This document shows, one piece after another, positions 1 to 7,954 of a stretch of DNA of 18,099 nucleotides; positions within the stretch are counted from its first letter, which is position 1; each line of letters begins with the position of its first letter. Under the pieces are notes generated by a model that made no database searches, was not told where the DNA came from, and saw only the letters and a list, made by a program, of their open reading frames with translations. The position numbers were made by a program, and so were the translations under genes. This DNA is from Bacteroidota bacterium (lineage in GTDB: Bacteria; Bacteroidota; Ignavibacteria; Ignavibacteriales; Melioribacteraceae): positions 1 to 18,099 of the forward strand of contig JAKAMS010000009.1 of assembly GCA_021812745.1 (NCBI GenBank), in the 5' to 3' direction.

Positions 1-2
1 AC

Positions 3-230
3 AATGCGTTGCCAAAACTTCGTGATAAAAATTTCAGAGATAAGTTCTTTCTATTTACAATATTAATTGTGGTTCTCATTCTAGCACTTCTCACAAATGG
101 AGAGATTCTTTTCTACATCATTCTTGGAATTGTACTTTTTGGAATTCTTCGAAAGATATATTTGTTAATCATTAATAAGAAAGACGAGAACGGAAACGGG
201 AATAAAATACCGGAGGATAAAAGTGTATAA
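3..230 (+). CDS. C-terminal fragment of a membrane protein, possibly CDP-diacylglycerol-serine O-phosphatidyltransferase
   Basis: The reading frame is open to the left edge of the window, so this is most likely the 3' end of a longer gene; an internal TTG at position 9 has no visible ribosome binding site. The visible 75 residues hold two hydrophobic helices separated by a short polar turn, then a basic and asparagine-rich cytoplasmic tail. Two closing helices after a basic stretch resemble the C-terminus of bacterial phosphatidylserine synthases (PssA, CDP-alcohol phosphatidyltransferase family), which make phosphatidylserine in the inner membrane. The catalytic motif of that family would lie outside the window, so the assignment is a guess by overall shape. 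The stop codon overlaps the GTG start of purS, which indicates translational coupling. Confidence 0.45.
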   Translation, partial: NALPKLRDKNFRDKFFLFTILIVVLILALLTNGEILFYIILGIVLFGILRKIYLLIINKKDENGNGNKIPEDKSV

Positions 231-474
231 AGCAACTGTTATCGTAAAAAGACGTCCAAAAATTTTAGATCCGGAAGGAAAAGCAGTTGAGCAAGGCGCT
301 AAGCTTCTGGGATTCAATAATGTAAAAAAAACCCGGATTGGTAAATACATCGAGTTTTTTGTTGAGACCAATGATAAAACTGTTGCCGAAAAAGAAGTGC
401 GTGAATACAGCGAGAAACTTCTTTCAAATCCCATTATGGAAGATTTTGAATTCACATTGGAAGAAGTGAAATGA
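223..474 (+). CDS. purS: Phosphoribosylformylglycinamidine synthase subunit PurS
   Basis: PurS is the small structural subunit of the three-part FGAM synthase (PurS, PurQ, small PurL) that converts FGAR, glutamine and ATP to FGAM in the fourth step of purine synthesis. PurS bridges PurQ and PurL and helps pass ammonia between them. The 83-residue protein has the family length and layout: an N-terminal beta strand rich in valine and lysine, the [17 protein letters not shown] segment (residues 15-31), then an RIGKYIEF strand. The start is GTG at 223, supported by a GGAGG at 212-216 six bases upstream. The start overlaps the upstream stop codon, and the purS stop overlaps the purQ start by four bases. 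The cytoplasmic complex also needs PurL, which is not in this window. Confidence 0.95.
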   Translation: MYKATVIVKRRPKILDPEGKAVEQGAKLLGFNNVKKTRIGKYIEFFVETNDKTVAEKEVREYSEKLLSNPIMEDFEFTLEEVK

Positions 475-1169
475 AACCGAAATTTGGCGTTGTTGTTTTC
501 CCCGGCTCTAATTGCGATCACGATGCCTACTTTGCTGTAAAAAAAATTTTAGGATTCCAATCTGAATTCCTCTGGCATAAAGAGAAAGATTTAAAAGGGA
601 GTGATGTGATAATCCTTCCGGGCGGATTTTCATACGGAGATTATCTACGCACTGGCGCTATAGCCCGCTTCTCTCCTATCATGGAATCTGTGTATAAATT
701 TGCCGAGAACGGCGGCATTGTAATTGGAATTTGCAATGGATTCCAAATCTTACTGGAATTAGGTTTACTTCCAGGCGTTATGATGAAGAACGAATCTCTA
801 AAATTTGTTTGCAAAGATGTTTACTTGAGAATCGAAAACAATAACAACATTTTCACAAAATCAGTCCATCAAAAGGTTTTGAAAATTCCCGTTGCACATG
901 GAGACGGCAATTATTTTGCGGATGAAACTACATTAAATGAACTAGAGGCAAACAACCAAATTTTATTACGTTATGTTTCTCCGGAAGGTAATGTCGCAGA
1001 CGGATTTAACCCCAACGGTTCTTTAAATAATATTGCTGGAATAATAAACAAGAAAAAAAATGTTATGGGACTTATGCCCCATCCTGAACGCTGCTGCGAC
1101 CCTATACTTGGGAACACTGACGGCGCACTGTTGTTCAAGTCAGTAGCAGAAAATTATTTAGTTAAGTAA
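471..1169 (+). CDS. purQ: Phosphoribosylformylglycinamidine synthase, glutaminase subunit PurQ
   Basis: PurQ is the class I glutamine amidotransferase subunit of FGAM synthase. It hydrolyses glutamine and delivers ammonia to PurL. The catalytic triad is visible: Cys88 in GICNGFQ (nucleophile elbow), and His204 and Glu206 in [10 protein letters not shown]. The oxyanion region [12 protein letters not shown] (residues 49-60) and the N-terminal [12 protein letters not shown] are typical of PurQ. At 232 residues the length is normal for the stand-alone subunit found with PurS. The ATG start overlaps the purS stop in an ATGA, so the two proteins are made in coupled fashion and probably in equal amounts. 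No purL follows; the next gene is tatA. Confidence 0.96.
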   Translation: MKPKFGVVVFPGSNCDHDAYFAVKKILGFQSEFLWHKEKDLKGSDVIILPGGFSYGDYLRTGAIARFSPIMESVYKFAENGGIVIGICNGFQILLELGLLPGVMMKNESLKFVCKDVYLRIENNNNIFTKSVHQKVLKIPVAHGDGNYFADETTLNELEANNQILLRYVSPEGNVADGFNPNGSLNNIAGIINKKKNVMGLMPHPERCCDPILGNTDGALLFKSVAENYLVK

Positions 1170-1210
1170 TCAGTTTATAGTAAAAATACAAAATAAAATA
1201 TGAGGTCATT

Positions 1211-1402
1211 ATGGGCAATCTTGGAGCTGGTGAGATACTTTTAATTGTGCTTGTAATTTTAATTCTTTTCGGATCGAAAAAGATTCCTGAACTTGCTCAA
1301 GGCATTGGCAAAGGCATGAGAGAGTTTAAAAAAGCTTTGAACGACGTTCAAGAAGACATTAAAATTTCTGATAAGCCCGATTCTAAAGACGAGAAAAAAT
1401 AA
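1211..1402 (+). CDS. tatA: Sec-independent protein translocase subunit TatA/TatE
   Basis: TatA forms the pore-building oligomer of the twin-arginine translocase, which exports folded proteins across the inner membrane. The 63-residue protein has the usual design: a short N-terminus, one membrane helix (about residues 7-20, [15 protein letters not shown]), then the conserved hinge and amphipathic helix [24 protein letters not shown] (about residues 20-43), and a charged tail. The glutamate at position 8 within the start of the helix and the FG hinge are family hallmarks. A GAGGT lies at 1203-1206 just upstream of the ATG. No tatC is adjacent, so TatC must be encoded elsewhere. TatA and TatE or TatB paralogues cannot be separated firmly from sequence alone. 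Confidence 0.93.
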   Translation: MGNLGAGEILLIVLVILILFGSKKIPELAQGIGKGMREFKKALNDVQEDIKISDKPDSKDEKK

Positions 1403-1428
1403 TTTTATAATCTTCTCACAATTCTTCC

Positions 1429-1434
1429 GGTGAT
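1429..1434 (+). promoter_or_regulatory. Ribosome binding site setting the TTG start of gatA
   Basis: GGTGAT lies five bases before the TTG at 1440 and matches the anti-Shine-Dalgarno complement. It supports the non-ATG start, because no in-frame ATG occurs before the conserved N-terminal region. Confidence 0.55.
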
Positions 1435-1439
1435 TTAAT

Positions 1440-2852
1440 TTGCTTAATTACAAAAATCACTCAGAAAAAATTTCTTTGATCAAAGAAGGGAAACTTTCTC
1501 TGCATGAGAATGTTTCCTTCTTTCTAAACAACATTAAAGAAAATTCAAATCTGAACGCATTTAATTTTGTTTTTGATGACTGCATCGAACAGACTCCATT
1601 AATCGAGCAAAAGATTAAAAACGGTTCAGCGGGTAAACTTGCCGGAATGGTAATTGCAGTTAAAGATGTTCTTGCCATTAATCAAAAGCCGTTAACTTGC
1701 TCATCCAACATTTTAAGAGATTTCATTTCAATTTACACCGCAACTGCTGTTCAAAAATTAATTGATGCAGATGCCATTATTATCGGCAAAACAAATTGCG
1801 ATGAATTTGCAATGGGTTCATCTAACGAAAACTCTGCGTTCGGATCTGTATTAAATCCGGTTGATACATCACGTGTGCCCGGCGGATCTAGCGGCGGCTC
1901 TGCTGCTTCTGTAGCCGCAAATCTTTGCGATGCATCTATTGGAACAGATACGGGCGGATCAATTCGCCAACCGGCAGCCTTTTGCGGTATTTATGGATTG
2001 AAACCAACCTACGGAAGAGTTTCCCGATTTGGTTTAACTGCGTTTGCTTCTTCGTTCGATACAATTGGACCGTTTGCCAGAAATGTTGAAGACATTGCCC
2101 TTCTTCTATCTGTCATATCTGGTTATGATGAAAATGATTCTACAAGTTTTAGAACAGATGTTCCGGATTTCGTTGCTAATCTGCACTCAACAAAAAAAAC
2201 TAAAATAGGTTTACCAAAAGAATATTTTGCAAAGGGATTAAATGAAGAGATCCATAATGCGATTTTTGAAAAAGTAGAATTCTTGAAAAGACAAGGATTT
2301 GAGATTTCCGAAATTGAACTCCCCCACACCGAATATTCAATAGCGGCTTATTACATCTTAACGACAGCAGAAGCATCATCAAATCTGGCGCGCTTTGATG
2401 GCGCCCGTTATGGATTCAGATCTAAAGAAGAGAATAATTTACTTAACATGTATGTTAATTCCCGCTCGGAAGGTTTTGGCAATGAAGTAAAGAGAAGAAT
2501 TATGCTTGGCACTTACGTGCTGTCATCCGGTTATTATGATGCATACTACCGCAAAGCTCAAAAAGTACGCCGATTGTTAAAAGAAGATTTTGATAAAGCA
2601 TTTGGAAAAGTTGATCTTATTCTTACGCCTACAACTCCAACAACTGCATTTAAGATTGGAGAAAAAACAAGCGATCCTCTTGAAATGTATCTTGGCGATA
2701 TATACACCACTTCTGCCAACCTAGCAGGTATTCCGGGAATAAATATTCCAATAGGCAAGGATAAGCAAGGTCTACCAATTGGAATGCAAGTAATGGCAAA
2801 TCAGTTTGATGAGCTAAGTTTACTTCAATTCAGTCAAATTTTTGATAGGTAA
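1440..2852 (+). CDS. gatA: Aspartyl/glutamyl-tRNA(Asn/Gln) amidotransferase subunit A
   Basis: GatA is the amidase subunit of GatCAB, which converts Glu-tRNA(Gln), and in many species Asp-tRNA(Asn), to the correctly charged form. It releases ammonia from glutamine. It belongs to the amidase signature family. The Ser-cisSer-Lys triad is complete: Lys75 in IAVKD, Ser150 in PGGSSGGSAA and Ser174 in TDTGGSIRQPAAFCG. The spacings (75 and 24 residues) match well-studied GatA proteins. The chosen start is TTG at 1440, preceded by GGTGAT at 1429-1434, which matches the 3' end of 16S rRNA; no ATG fits the N-terminus. At 470 residues it is slightly short at the C-terminus but complete. gatB and gatC are not adjacent. 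Confidence 0.96.
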   Translation: MLNYKNHSEKISLIKEGKLSLHENVSFFLNNIKENSNLNAFNFVFDDCIEQTPLIEQKIKNGSAGKLAGMVIAVKDVLAINQKPLTCSSNILRDFISIYTATAVQKLIDADAIIIGKTNCDEFAMGSSNENSAFGSVLNPVDTSRVPGGSSGGSAASVAANLCDASIGTDTGGSIRQPAAFCGIYGLKPTYGRVSRFGLTAFASSFDTIGPFARNVEDIALLLSVISGYDENDSTSFRTDVPDFVANLHSTKKTKIGLPKEYFAKGLNEEIHNAIFEKVEFLKRQGFEISEIELPHTEYSIAAYYILTTAEASSNLARFDGARYGFRSKEENNLLNMYVNSRSEGFGNEVKRRIMLGTYVLSSGYYDAYYRKAQKVRRLLKEDFDKAFGKVDLILTPTTPTTAFKIGEKTSDPLEMYLGDIYTTSANLAGIPGINIPIGKDKQGLPIGMQVMANQFDELSLLQFSQIFDR

Positions 2853-2915
2853 TATTCCTTAACCTTTCTTAATTTTGGCCAGTCAATTTTTAGAATCAAT
2901 TATCAAGGAAAAAAC

Positions 2916-3896
2916 ATGAGTATACTACTCGACAAAAAAACACGCGTGGTTGTTCAAGGAATTACCGGCGGTGAAGGTTCATTTCACACAAAACAAATGA
3001 TCGAATACGGCACAAACGTTGTTGCAGGCGTAACACCTGGTAAAGGTGGTCAAAAGTTTGAAGACACAAACGTTCCGATATTTAATACTCTTGCCGATGC
3101 AGTTAAAGCTACAAAAGCAGAAGCGTCTGCAATATTTGTTCCACCATCCTTTGCCGCAGATGCAATTTTAGAAGCAGCTAATGCAGGAATTAAATTGGTA
3201 GTCTGCATTACAGAAGGAATTCCTACTAAAGATATGGTTGCAGTTTATAATCTTATAAAAGAAAAAAATGTTCGTTTGGTTGGTCCAAATTGTCCCGGCG
3301 TAATTTCACCAGGTAAAGCAAAAATTGGTATCATGCCCGGCTTCATACACAAACAAGGAAAAATTGGCGTTGTATCACGCAGCGGCACTTTAACTTACGA
3401 AGCGGTAAAACAATTAACCGATTTAGGAATTGGTCAATCAACTTGCGTTGGTATCGGAGGCGACCCAATCATTGGCTCACGTTTTATTGATGTCATTAAA
3501 TTGTTCAACGAAGATCCCGGTACAGAAGGAATTATTATGATCGGTGAAATCGGCGGAAGCGCTGAGGAAGAAGCGGCAGATTTTATTAAAAAGAATGTCA
3601 AAAAACCTGTTGTTGGGTTTATCGCAGGAAGAACAGCACCTCCAGGACGACGTATGGGACATGCAGGCGCAATAATTTCTGGCGGAAAAGGAACAGCCGC
3701 AGAAAAAATGGCTGCAATGAAAAAAGCAGGAATTCATGTTGTTGAAAGTCCCGCTGAGATTGGAATTACAATGAAGAAAGCTTTAGAAAAAGGGAAGAAA
3801 AAAATTGTAAAGAAAATATCGAATAAGAAAAAAACAGTGAAGCTAGTTGCAAAAAAGAAAGTATTACAAAAGAAAAAAACATCTAAGAAAAAATAA
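2916..3896 (+). CDS. sucD: Succinate-CoA ligase (ADP-forming) alpha subunit with a lysine-rich C-terminal tail
   Basis: SucD is the alpha subunit of succinyl-CoA synthetase, the TCA-cycle enzyme that couples succinyl-CoA cleavage to ATP or GTP formation. Residues 1 to about 290 cover the full normal protein: a CoA-binding N-terminal domain with [11 protein letters not shown] (11-21), [10 protein letters not shown] (121-130), and the ligase domain with [20 protein letters not shown], where His249 is the phosphorylated histidine. The family is usually about 290 residues. Here roughly 35 extra residues (292-326) follow, and 19 of them are lysine, mixed with valine, serine and threonine, like a histone-H1-type tail. 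An AAGGAA at 2905-2910 precedes the ATG. The beta subunit gene sucC is not adjacent; ndk follows 27 bases downstream. Confidence 0.95.
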   Translation: MSILLDKKTRVVVQGITGGEGSFHTKQMIEYGTNVVAGVTPGKGGQKFEDTNVPIFNTLADAVKATKAEASAIFVPPSFAADAILEAANAGIKLVVCITEGIPTKDMVAVYNLIKEKNVRLVGPNCPGVISPGKAKIGIMPGFIHKQGKIGVVSRSGTLTYEAVKQLTDLGIGQSTCVGIGGDPIIGSRFIDVIKLFNEDPGTEGIIMIGEIGGSAEEEAADFIKKNVKKPVVGFIAGRTAPPGRRMGHAGAIISGGKGTAAEKMAAMKKAGIHVVESPAEIGITMKKALEKGKKKIVKKISNKKKTVKLVAKKKVLQKKKTSKKK

Positions 3897-3910
3897 CAGC
3901 GTAATTAATA

Positions 3911-3916
3911 AAGGAG
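3911..3916 (+). promoter_or_regulatory. Ribosome binding site setting the TTG start of ndk
   Basis: AAGGAG lies seven bases upstream of TTG at 3924. It is the strongest Shine-Dalgarno match near the gene and fixes the start at the expected NDK N-terminus. Confidence 0.65.
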
Positions 3917-3923
3917 TTATAGA

Positions 3924-4355
3924 TTGAACAACAAAACACTTGCGATTCTTAAACCAGATTGTGTTAAGAAAAATTTAATTGGCAAAGTTATCACACAAAT
4001 TCAAAGTGCCGGCTTTAAGGTAAGCGCGTTGAAGATGGTCAAACTTACTGATGATTCAGCAAAAGGATTTTACGAAATACACAAGGAACGCCCTTTCTTC
4101 AATGACCTTATAGCTTATATGACTTCCGGTCCATGTGTCCCTATTGCTCTAGAGAAAGAGAACGCTGTTGAAGACTTTCGAAAGCTTATTGGAGCTACAG
4201 ACCCAACTAAAGCTGCGGAAGGAACGATAAGAAAATTGTATGCTGATAGCATTCAGGAAAATATTGTACATGGTTCAGATTCGGACGAAAACGCAGCAAA
4301 AGAAATTTTACATTTCTTCTCGCGCAAAGAACTTCTTGATATAAACGGTTTCTAA
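3924..4355 (+). CDS. ndk: Nucleoside diphosphate kinase
   Basis: Ndk transfers the gamma phosphate between nucleoside triphosphates and diphosphates through a phosphohistidine and balances NTP and dNTP pools in the cytoplasm. At 143 residues it has the standard length. Conserved elements are visible in order: [17 protein letters not shown] (5-21), [11 protein letters not shown] (53-63), MTSGPCVP (66-73), [14 protein letters not shown] (90-103), and the active-site His116 in NIVHGSDS. The start is TTG at 3924, supported by the AAGGAG just upstream. It lies directly after sucD; succinyl-CoA ligase and Ndk are functionally linked because Ndk can exchange the nucleotide triphosphate formed by the ligase. 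A clear terminator follows. Confidence 0.97.
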   Translation: MNNKTLAILKPDCVKKNLIGKVITQIQSAGFKVSALKMVKLTDDSAKGFYEIHKERPFFNDLIAYMTSGPCVPIALEKENAVEDFRKLIGATDPTKAAEGTIRKLYADSIQENIVHGSDSDENAAKEILHFFSRKELLDINGF

Positions 4356-4366
4356 TTTTTTACACT

Positions 4367-4392
4367 CTCCCCTTCTTTAAGGGGAGTTTTTT
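4367..4392 (+). terminator. Intrinsic terminator after ndk
   Basis: CTCCCCTT (4367-4374) pairs perfectly with AAGGGGAG (4379-4386) around a four-base loop, followed by six T (4387-4392). It lies 11 bases after the ndk stop and separates the sucD-ndk transcript from the lipoprotein gene. Confidence 0.9.
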
Positions 4393-4412
4393 AATCACAT
4401 AGAGAGAATTAA

Positions 4413-5447
4413 ATGACAAACAAATTTTTTAAAATAGTCTCAGTCCTTCTTGCTCTTACAATTGTAATTGGCTGCGGTAAAAAAGAAACTATACCAAACG
4501 CCGCTTCAATCAATGTTAATAACCTCAAAAGCATTGATATGGGCGGACAAAAAATATTATTGAAATATAAATTCAAGAAAGACGAAAAACTGCGTTATAA
4601 ATTAACAACAATTTCAAATTCCATTCAGACTATCAAAGTAGATTCTTTAATGAAATCGAATTCCGACCAGTCTCTTACTTACGTTTTCGATATTGAAGTA
4701 GTTGATGTTGACAAGGATAACGTTGCAGAACTCGATGTAACAATTTCTTCTATCAATTTCAGCGGAGATGCAAATGGACAGAAATTGAATTACAACTCCA
4801 CCGCAAAATTATCTAAAGAAGAGAAAGATAAATTTGCGGAGTTTGAGACTATTGTTAACTCGCCATACCGCGTTCGTGTAAACCAGAGAGGTGAAATATT
4901 GGAAGTTACACGAATTGATAAGATGGCAGATAAGATGATCTCGCTTAAACCGGAAATGCAAAAAATTACTGCAGAGCAGAAAACAACTCTTATAAAGAAT
5001 ATTGGCGAAGGAGAAATAAAACCTAAGACACAACTTCTTTTTAGAGAATTAACCGCAAACGAAGTAGCAAAAGATTCATCTTGGCAAACGACTTCAGCCG
5101 CAACTTTAGCTGTATTCCAGGTAGAAACAAATTCCGTTTTTAAAGTGGAAGATTTTGTAAAAGCCGGTGAAGATAAAATTGCAAAATTGAGCGCTACACT
5201 TACATCTAAATCTACCGGAAACAAAAAAGGCACACAGGAAGGAATGAATTATGTTTTTGATGATCCTAAAGTTACCGGCAACGGAATTATTTTATTCGAT
5301 GTAGATAAAGGTATTATGATTAAAAGCGAAACCTCAACAAACGTAGAAATGGGTGTTACTGTTGATGGGAAAGACGCAACTCAAAAGATGAGGCACTCAA
5401 TTAGAAAAGATTTATCAATTAATAAAAATATTGTTGAGCTATTGTAG
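4413..5447 (+). CDS. Putative lipoprotein of unknown function
   Basis: I do not recognise a specific function. The 344-residue protein begins with a lipoprotein signal peptide: basic MTNKFFK, a hydrophobic core, then the lipobox VIGC with the lipidated Cys21. The mature protein begins with CGKKET and is mainly beta-strand-like with many alternating hydrophobic and polar residues. It has the pattern of a secreted or membrane-anchored beta-rich domain (for instance LKYKFKKDEKLRYKLTT near residues 49-65). Such lipoproteins of unknown function are common in Bacteroidetes-related genomes. The gene lies alone between two terminators, with a GAGAGA before the ATG, so it is probably a single-gene transcript. 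The export signal is clear; the role is not. Confidence 0.8.
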   Translation: MTNKFFKIVSVLLALTIVIGCGKKETIPNAASINVNNLKSIDMGGQKILLKYKFKKDEKLRYKLTTISNSIQTIKVDSLMKSNSDQSLTYVFDIEVVDVDKDNVAELDVTISSINFSGDANGQKLNYNSTAKLSKEEKDKFAEFETIVNSPYRVRVNQRGEILEVTRIDKMADKMISLKPEMQKITAEQKTTLIKNIGEGEIKPKTQLLFRELTANEVAKDSSWQTTSAATLAVFQVETNSVFKVEDFVKAGEDKIAKLSATLTSKSTGNKKGTQEGMNYVFDDPKVTGNGIILFDVDKGIMIKSETSTNVEMGVTVDGKDATQKMRHSIRKDLSINKNIVELL

Positions 5448-5458
5448 AATAAATATTT

Positions 5459-5492
5459 GTAGCACAGGTTATTAATCTGTGCTACTTTTTTT
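5459..5492 (+). terminator. Intrinsic terminator of the lipoprotein gene, overlapping the end of the convergent gene
   Basis: GTAGCACAG (5459-5467) pairs perfectly with CTGTGCTAC (5477-5485) around a nine-base loop, followed by seven T (5486-5492). The right arm and T-run are inside the last codons of the minus-strand nfeD-type gene, whose stop is at 5472-5474. On the minus strand the hairpin is followed only by a mixed A/T stretch, so it is a good terminator for plus-strand transcription and a weak one for the other direction. Confidence 0.88.
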
Positions 5493-6806
5493 AATTCCTA
5501 CAACCACTTTAGACCCTTCAACTGCCTTCACAATAATTTCAGAATCATGATTAATGTAATCGCCTTCCGTAACAACATCAATTCGTTCTCCATTAATCAT
5601 TGCTGTACCTGCAGGACGCAATGTTGTTAACGCAGTTCCCTCTGCGCCAATCAGATGATCAAATGACGGTCTTGTTGCGTATCCGGATTTACTAGCAATG
5701 TTGTCTTGAAGTATAAGTCTGTTCCAAATTGTTGATTTAGGCAAAAATTTTGAGAGAAGGAAAATAAATATTGCAGACAAGACGAATACAGATGCTAGCT
5801 GAACTATGGCAACAGAAAGAGTTGAATAGTCGGTCATACCGAAATCGGAAACTAATCCGGAGAATAAACCGGCAATCATTAATATTATTCCTAGTATTCC
5901 TACAATTCCAAATCCCGGAATAACAAAAATCTCCAGCAGTAAAAGAACAACTCCAAGAATAAAAATTACAATTTCAATTGCCGATGCAAGTTGAAGAATA
6001 TACCCAGATCCAAAAAAAAGTGCGAGAGCAATAACTGCTACTGTTCCGGGCAAACCCCAAACTCCCATTTTAATTTCGGTGAATATTCCGAGCATGCCAA
6101 TAAGAATCAGCAAAGAGGAAATTATAGGATTATTTAAGAACGCAACAAATTTTTCCGCCCAGTTAGGGGTAACATTAACTTCCTCAGAATTTTCAAGTCC
6201 AAATGCTTTTTTCGCTGCATCCATACTTGTTAAAACAGTATCTGCCATTTTATATTTTACCGCTTCTTCAGAAGTAAGTGTAATGAGTTTTTTATCGTCG
6301 TCATTCAAATCTGCAACAACAATAGATTCGTCAACCATGCCTTGAGCAATATCGGTACGTCTTCCATTCTTTTCAGCAGTAGCACGCATCTCGGAACGCA
6401 TGTACGATTGGTATTTCTCTGATTGCTTTTGTCCGGATTGATCTACTACAGTAGAAGCGCCAATGGAAGCGCCCGGTACCATTACAATCTTTTCGCATGA
6501 AAGAGCAATTAAAGCGCCGGCAGAGATGGCGCGTTTGTCAATGAAAGCAATCGTTTTAACTTTGCTGTTGAGAATAGCGTCTTTAATTTGAGTTGCGGCA
6601 TCAACTCTTCCTCCAAAAGTATTGATACGGAAGATTATTGCCTTGGCATCATTTTTTGTCGCTTCATCAACAACTCTAGTTACATAAGGCGCAAGACCGA
6701 GATCAATTTCTCCTTCAATATCCGCAATGTAAACTTTTGAGTGTTGGGCTAGAATATTAATGAAAAGTGAAAAACTTATAAATAAGAAGAGTAATCGTTT
6801 TACCAT
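5472..6806 (-). CDS. NfeD-family membrane-bound serine protease (ClpP-class)
   Basis: This is a long-form NfeD protein: a periplasmic ClpP-like serine protease domain, a membrane domain and a C-terminal soluble OB-fold domain. Family members (PH1510-type) cleave hydrophobic membrane peptides, and are often paired with a stomatin-like protein. I place the start at the ATG at 6806 because a GGAGG lies six bases upstream, giving a 444-residue protein that opens with a signal peptide (MVKRLLFLFI to about residue 21). The protease domain shows INTFGGRVDAA (61-71), AISAGALIAL with likely nucleophile Ser95, and PGASIGAS (111-118); the likely catalytic lysine is Lys131. Four to five membrane helices span about 215-365, and the NfeD C-terminal domain about 385-440. 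No stomatin gene is adjacent. Confidence 0.9.
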   Translation of the reverse strand: MVKRLLFLFISFSLFINILAQHSKVYIADIEGEIDLGLAPYVTRVVDEATKNDAKAIIFRINTFGGRVDAATQIKDAILNSKVKTIAFIDKRAISAGALIALSCEKIVMVPGASIGASTVVDQSGQKQSEKYQSYMRSEMRATAEKNGRRTDIAQGMVDESIVVADLNDDDKKLITLTSEEAVKYKMADTVLTSMDAAKKAFGLENSEEVNVTPNWAEKFVAFLNNPIISSLLILIGMLGIFTEIKMGVWGLPGTVAVIALALFFGSGYILQLASAIEIVIFILGVVLLLLEIFVIPGFGIVGILGIILMIAGLFSGLVSDFGMTDYSTLSVAIVQLASVFVLSAIFIFLLSKFLPKSTIWNRLILQDNIASKSGYATRPSFDHLIGAEGTALTTLRPAGTAMINGERIDVVTEGDYINHDSEIIVKAVEGSKVVVGIKKSSTD

Positions 6807-6812
6807 ATTAGT

Positions 6813-6817
6813 CCTCC
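6813..6817 (-). promoter_or_regulatory. Ribosome binding site fixing the start of the NfeD-type gene
   Basis: On the minus strand GGAGG precedes the ATG at 6806 by six bases. An in-frame ATG 33 bases further upstream lacks such a site, and starting there would put eleven charged residues before the signal peptide. Confidence 0.75.
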
Positions 6818-6894
6818 GGACAATAATCCTTTGAGACATGAAAATTTTCTATCAACTACTTACTGAAAAAGAAGAACTATTTCAACACATCTTA

Positions 6895-7785
6895 TTAACG
6901 GCGTAAAAAAGCATAATTCAAAATTTTGTATACCAATTTAGCTGCAACAAAATTCGATGACGGATGAAATTTGTTCGGCGCTAATTCAACAACATCAAAT
7001 CCAACAATATTTTTTTCTTGTCCGACAATTTTCAATAAATTCATGGTTTCATCCCAGAACAGGCCGCCTGGCTCCGGTGTTCCGGTTGCCGGCATGAATG
7101 ACGGGTCAAAGCCGTCAACATCAAATGTAATGTAAACATTCTCTTTCAAATTTTTTACAACAAGTTCCTGCCAATTGTCGCCATACATTCCCATCTTAAT
7201 TTCGCGTGTGTAAAATGTTTTAATCTTTTTTTCTTTCCGGAATTCTGATTCATCTTTACACTGCGCACGAATTCCTACTTGGACAATATCCGGATTAAAT
7301 TCGGCAACGCGCGCCATTACGCTTGCGTGAGAATATTTAGATCCTTCGTAGCTTTCGCGCAAGTCCGAATGAGCGTCAAACTGTAGAATTGAAAGATTTG
7401 GGAAACGTTCATGATACGCCATAATAGGTGCTGTTGATAATGAATGTTCCCCTCCCAATGTTACAACGAACTTTCCGGCGTCAATATGTTTTGCAACTTC
7501 TTTGTGAATCTTATCAAGAGATTTTTCGATGGAAAGTTTTTGAAGATTAAGCGGTTCAAGAGTGCAAATTCCTTTTTCAAAACAGAGCTCACTATTTTGT
7601 TCTTCATCATAAAACTCGACATAGTGAGATGCTTCCAATATTTCTTCCGGACCTTTGGCTGTTCCTTTTCCATAGCTAACTGTTTTTTCTAACGGCGCGG
7701 AAATAATTACAATTTCTGAATCATTGTAATTGGAATATTCTTTTTCTATGGCAAGAAAATTTTTCTTGATGCCGAGTTCCTTCAT
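6895..7785 (-). CDS. speB: Agmatinase-like ureohydrolase
   Basis: The protein is a binuclear-manganese ureohydrolase (arginase/agmatinase family). Agmatinase splits agmatine to putrescine and urea in polyamine synthesis. All metal ligands are present: His114 in GGEHSLS, Asp137, His139 and Asp141 in FDAHSDLR, and Asp222 and Asp224 in FDVDGFDPSFMPATGTPEPGG, plus Glu267 in FDVVELAP. The length of 296 residues and the TGTPEPGG context favour agmatinase over arginase, but related guanidino-acid hydrolases cannot be excluded. A GAGGG stands five bases before the ATG. No arginine decarboxylase is visible next to it, so the source of agmatine must be encoded elsewhere. The NfeD-type gene starts 88 bases downstream with no terminator between. 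Confidence 0.88.
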   Translation of the reverse strand: MKELGIKKNFLAIEKEYSNYNDSEIVIISAPLEKTVSYGKGTAKGPEEILEASHYVEFYDEEQNSELCFEKGICTLEPLNLQKLSIEKSLDKIHKEVAKHIDAGKFVVTLGGEHSLSTAPIMAYHERFPNLSILQFDAHSDLRESYEGSKYSHASVMARVAEFNPDIVQVGIRAQCKDESEFRKEKKIKTFYTREIKMGMYGDNWQELVVKNLKENVYITFDVDGFDPSFMPATGTPEPGGLFWDETMNLLKIVGQEKNIVGFDVVELAPNKFHPSSNFVAAKLVYKILNYAFLRR

Positions 7786-7833
7786 TTTTCCCTCAAATAA
7801 AACTCAATTAAAAAAAACAAATCAAAATAATTG

Positions 7834-7922
7834 TTGTTGTCATACTGAACTTGATTCAGGATCTAATCGTAATTTGGATCAGATTGCTTTTTAGAGCCGG
7901 GTCTAGCCCGGCATAACAATAA
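7834..7922. repeat. Imperfect palindrome of two hairpins (REP/MITE-like intergenic element)
   Basis: The first 17 bases (7834-7850) match the reverse complement of the last 17 (7906-7922) at 11 positions, and all six differences are transitions. Each end holds its own hairpin: CTGAA / TTCAG with loop CTTGA (7845-7859) and GCCGGG / CCCGGC with loop TCTAG (7896-7912). The middle continues the similarity in inverted form (ATCTAA near 7861, TTAGA near 7891, GATC at the centre). No T-run follows either hairpin, so it does not look like a terminator. It fills most of the 169-base gap between yajC and the ureohydrolase gene. Such TGTCATxCxGxxCTTGA-type ends are typical of dispersed intergenic repeats; copy number cannot be judged from one window. 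Confidence 0.7.
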
Positions 7923-7954
7923 TGTTGAAAACAGAAAGAAAGAAAAGAGCTAAA

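Noticed and set aside
1170..1210. Terminator between purQ and tatA
   Set aside because: The gap is A/T-rich with no stem, so cotranscription is more likely.
4790..5233. 147-codon open frame on the minus strand inside the lipoprotein gene
   Set aside because: It is antisense to a gene with a clear signal peptide and normal codon use; no start signal or recognisable product.
6807..6839. Longer N-terminus for the NfeD-type protein
   Set aside because: The extra eleven residues are charged, precede the signal peptide and overlap the GGAGG ribosome binding site of the better start.
7896..7912. GC-rich hairpin read as a terminator of yajC
   Set aside because: Neither side has a T-run, and the hairpin is part of a larger symmetrical element.
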